NCBI GenBank assembly: GCA_016716085.1
Contig: JADJWY010000026.1
Location: forward strand, 496,001-560,000
Length of the DNA: 64,000 nt
From: Hahellaceae bacterium
GTDB taxonomy: Bacteria > Pseudomonadota > Gammaproteobacteria > Pseudomonadales > Oleiphilaceae
Direction of reading: 5' to 3'
Under the pieces are notes generated by a model. It was not told where the DNA came from. It saw only the letters and a list, made by a program, of their open reading frames with translations, and did no database searches. Position numbers and translations under genes: made by a program. This document shows positions 62,187 to 64,000 of the stretch, in pieces. Numbering within the stretch: the first letter of the stretch is position 1; each line of letters starts with the position of its first letter.

Positions 62187-62480
62187 TTACTCTTGCTGCC
62201 TTCCCCTTCAGATGCGTCAGTATCTTGCTGATCACCACAGGGTCTTCTATACAAGCAATGACTCTGACTGAGCCGCCACAATCCCGGCAGGTCTCAATTG
62301 GGCCGCCTTCGGTGAGGTGCTCCGCGTGACAGTCACGCAACGCACCCGAAGATAACCGTGCTTCAGGCGACCGCATTTCAGGAAGTCGTCAAACTCCCGT
62401 GTAACGCAGGCTGTCCAGCAGGCTAAACTTACATATAGCCGAATATCCATTTTCAATTGGACGAATAAATATTTACACAT
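62161..62480 (-). pseudogene. internally deleted IS91-family transposase
   Basis: The two ends of an IS91/ISCR-type transposase are joined with the middle missing. One frame has the N-terminal zinc-ribbon region FDDFLKCGRLKHGYLRVRC. A second frame starts at DCHAEHL and then jumps to the typical C-terminus ETCRDCGGSVRVIACIEDP followed by VVISKILTHLKGKAARV. About 300 residues, including the HUH/Tyr catalytic domain, are gone and there is a frameshift near 62360. It cannot move by itself but could be mobilised in trans if its ends are intact. Confidence 0.7.
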
Positions 62481-62508
62481 AGCCGAACACTTACTTTCAA
62501 TTGGACGA
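62429..62508. repeat. two imperfect 36-bp direct repeats beside the IS91 remnant
   Basis: Copies at 62429-62464 and 62473-62508 share TTACAYATAGCCGAA at one side and TTTCAATTGGACGA at the other, 44 bases apart. They lie between the transposase remnant and the amidohydrolase stop, so they probably belong to the element's terminal region. A duplicated terminus could come from repeated or one-ended rolling-circle events. Confidence 0.6.
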
Positions 62509-62511
62509 GGT

Positions 62512-63869
62512 TTACAGCCGAAAAACAGTGTTCCCTTCCTTCACGGTTTCCGTCACCTTCAGGGTATCCAGCGTTTCCGGATCAACCGCCGTGGGGTCGG
62601 CCGACAGAATCACGAAATCCGCCAGTTTGCCAACCTCCAGCGAGCCTTTACGCGCCTCTTCAAAATGCTGGTAAGCGGGCCAGATCGTCATGGCTTTGAG
62701 TGCGGTGATCACATCCACCCGATGTTCAGGCCCGACCACTACACCGGAGCCACGCGCACGACGGGTTACGGTTGCATCCAGTACCCGCATGGAGTCGGGA
62801 AACGCCACAGGCGCATCATGGTGGGTGGTGAAGATCATATCCCGCTTGAGCACCCAACCGGTGGGCGAAATATTCTGTCCCTTTTGCGGCCCAAGCGTAT
62901 GATTCAGGTGCCAATCGCCCCAGTAAAAGGTGTGCATCGGGAACAGCGAAGGAATCACGCCAAGGGTCTTGAAGTCGTCGAGCTGATCGGCCCGCACAAA
63001 CTGGCCATGAATGAGCACCGGTCGCAGATCATGGGCCGCCGGATAGTGCGCTTGCGCAGCCCGGTGCGCGGCGATCAGCAGGTCCATCGCACGTTCGCCA
63101 TTGGCGTGGGTGAGCAACTGAATGCCGTTGGCCGAGGTCCATTTGACGGCATCGAATACCTGTTCAGCGGTGGCCGCCGCATAGCCGTTGTAGCCGGGCG
63201 GGTAATTGCCGACAGGCTTGTAATAGGGTTCATCCCGCCAGGCCGTAAAGCCCTGGGGCTACCGTCGATGGTTAACTTGGCGCCTGCCACCCGAAAGCGA
63301 TGGTCATAAGTCTGACTGAACCTTTTTTGAATGAACTCCCGGTCCATCAGCACATCCGGATAGGTCACCACATCGATGGCGAAGCCACCCTCCGCCGCAA
63401 CCGACTGCATCGTTCGCACCGTATCGGGTGAAGCGCGGCCAGGTGACCGGACTGGTGGATAATAAACACCGGCAGGTCTTTGGAGATCACATCGAGGTCG
63501 TCCCGCGTCGGGTGACGCTGCTCCTTGAGCTGGGCATTGTCATAACCGAAGCCGAGGATGAGGCCAGACTGGTTCACCGCCGCCTGGTTTGCCGTGATCC
63601 AGTCCCGCAAGGCCTGCTGCAGAGAGGCCATGCCGGTGACCCCACCATCCGGAGGTGCCAGCAAGTTAGCGGATAGAGCCTGCAGTCCTCCCATGACCAT
63701 GTGACCGTGCGCATCGACAAACCCCGGCAGCAAGGCCCGCCCTTTCAGGTCGATCAACTGGGTTTTCGGCCCCTTTTGGCGCATCACCTCGGTCGGCGCT
63801 CTCGGCCAGAGCATGAGTCGAACAGGCCATCGCCAGACAGAGCGCGCTGGCCGCGAAACGAAAACGCAT
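62512..63869 (-). pseudogene. degraded amidohydrolase (YtcJ-like)
   Basis: Four blocks in different frames form one damaged gene. A signal peptide starts at 63869 (MRFRFAASALCLAMACSTHA). Then APTEVMRQKGPKTQLIDLKG and LLPGFVDAHGHMVMGG follow with about 40 residues missing before them. After HQSGHLAA a large piece of perhaps 60 residues is missing before ASPDTVRTMQSVAAEGG. One base is lost in a C-run near 63257, and the last block (GFTAWRDEPYYKP to VKEGNTVFRL) is intact. The intact ancestor would be a secreted amidohydrolase of the amidohydrolase-3 group. Confidence 0.85.
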
Positions 63870-63953
63870 GACATCCTCCAATAAAGATCAAAGACTTAGG
63901 GTGGGTTTTGAGAACCTCGAGTATGGCGGGATTTTGGGGTGGCGTCGAGTGCC

Positions 63954-64000
63954 CTACCTGGCCAATTCCGCACACAGGCGCTCTGTCTCGTCATCCGCCG
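63954..64000 (-). CDS. possible C-terminal end of a gene cut by the window edge
   Basis: On the minus strand a frame reads ADDETERLCAELAR and then TAG at 63954-63956. The composition is plausible for a helical C-terminus, but 14 codons are too few to identify anything. The 85 bases between it and the amidohydrolase remnant show no other signal. Confidence 0.3.
   Translation of the reverse strand, partial: ADDETERLCAELAR

Noticed and set aside
1..64000. CRISPR arrays or known multi-gene defence islands
   Set aside because: No regularly spaced repeats of suitable length and no cas, restriction-modification or similar genes were seen; vapBC is the only toxin-antitoxin pair.

Overview
The window looks like a chromosomal segment of a gammaproteobacterium, probably a marine or halotolerant member of the Pseudomonadales/Oceanospirillales side. 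The evidence is the rpsF-rpsR-rplI-dnaB order, rlmB next to rnr, a tkt-epd-pgk-fba operon, serA divergent from a D-2-hydroxyglutarate dehydrogenase gene, an Fnr/Anr regulator, and a complete three-gene set for the osmolyte N-acetylglutaminylglutamine amide (NAGGN). I cannot name the genus from sequence alone.

Layout. Positions 1-4906 are the right part of an integrated P4-like mobile element lying in a tRNA-Met gene. It carries a tyrosine integrase, an unknown 244-residue protein, an AlpA-like regulator, several small or broken ORFs and a primase/helicase set running off the left edge. The 3' part of the tRNA (4862-4906) marks the right att site. From 5.0 to 10.2 kb come a membrane glycosyltransferase, an SRAP protein, a PlsC-like acyltransferase, then a perfect FNR box in front of a HemN-like protein that has lost its radical-SAM cysteines, followed by fnr/anr itself. 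From 10.2 to 21.3 kb lie an RmlD-like reductase, dnaB, the rplI/rpsR/rpsF operon, a histidine kinase with an EAL-domain response regulator, rlmB, rnr and a tRNA-Leu(CAG) with a strong promoter. From 21.5 to 25.6 kb there is a chemoreceptor, a porin, a small PstS-like protein and a phosphopantetheinyl transferase.

From 26 to 30.2 kb there are a UbiB-like kinase, a PAS-GGDEF protein, a CheC/CheX-like response regulator and tcdA. The NAGGN trio occupies 30.2-35.0 kb, followed by glcB, a periplasmic cyclophilin and a CHASE-PAS histidine kinase. Next are a FAH-family hydrolase coupled to the 2-hydroxyglutarate dehydrogenase, serA, a tandem HAD protein, and a vapBC toxin-antitoxin pair running directly into an RNase J-like gene. 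Then come a queuosine-tRNA mannosyltransferase homologue, small membrane and outer-membrane genes, and the glycolytic/pentose-phosphate operon (50.3-56.6 kb).

The last part holds a protein joining a chalcone-isomerase-like domain, a coiled coil and two TonB-type C-terminal domains. A solute-binding protein translationally coupled to a TonB-dependent receptor follows. The right end is a decay zone with an internally deleted IS91-type transposase, a gene fragment and a badly degraded amidohydrolase.

The most unusual items are the cysteine-less HemN relative under a perfect FNR box, the CHI-like/double-TonB protein, the vapBC/RNase J operon, the tandem HAD protein with His in place of the second motif-I Asp, and four convergent gene pairs that overlap at their 3' ends.
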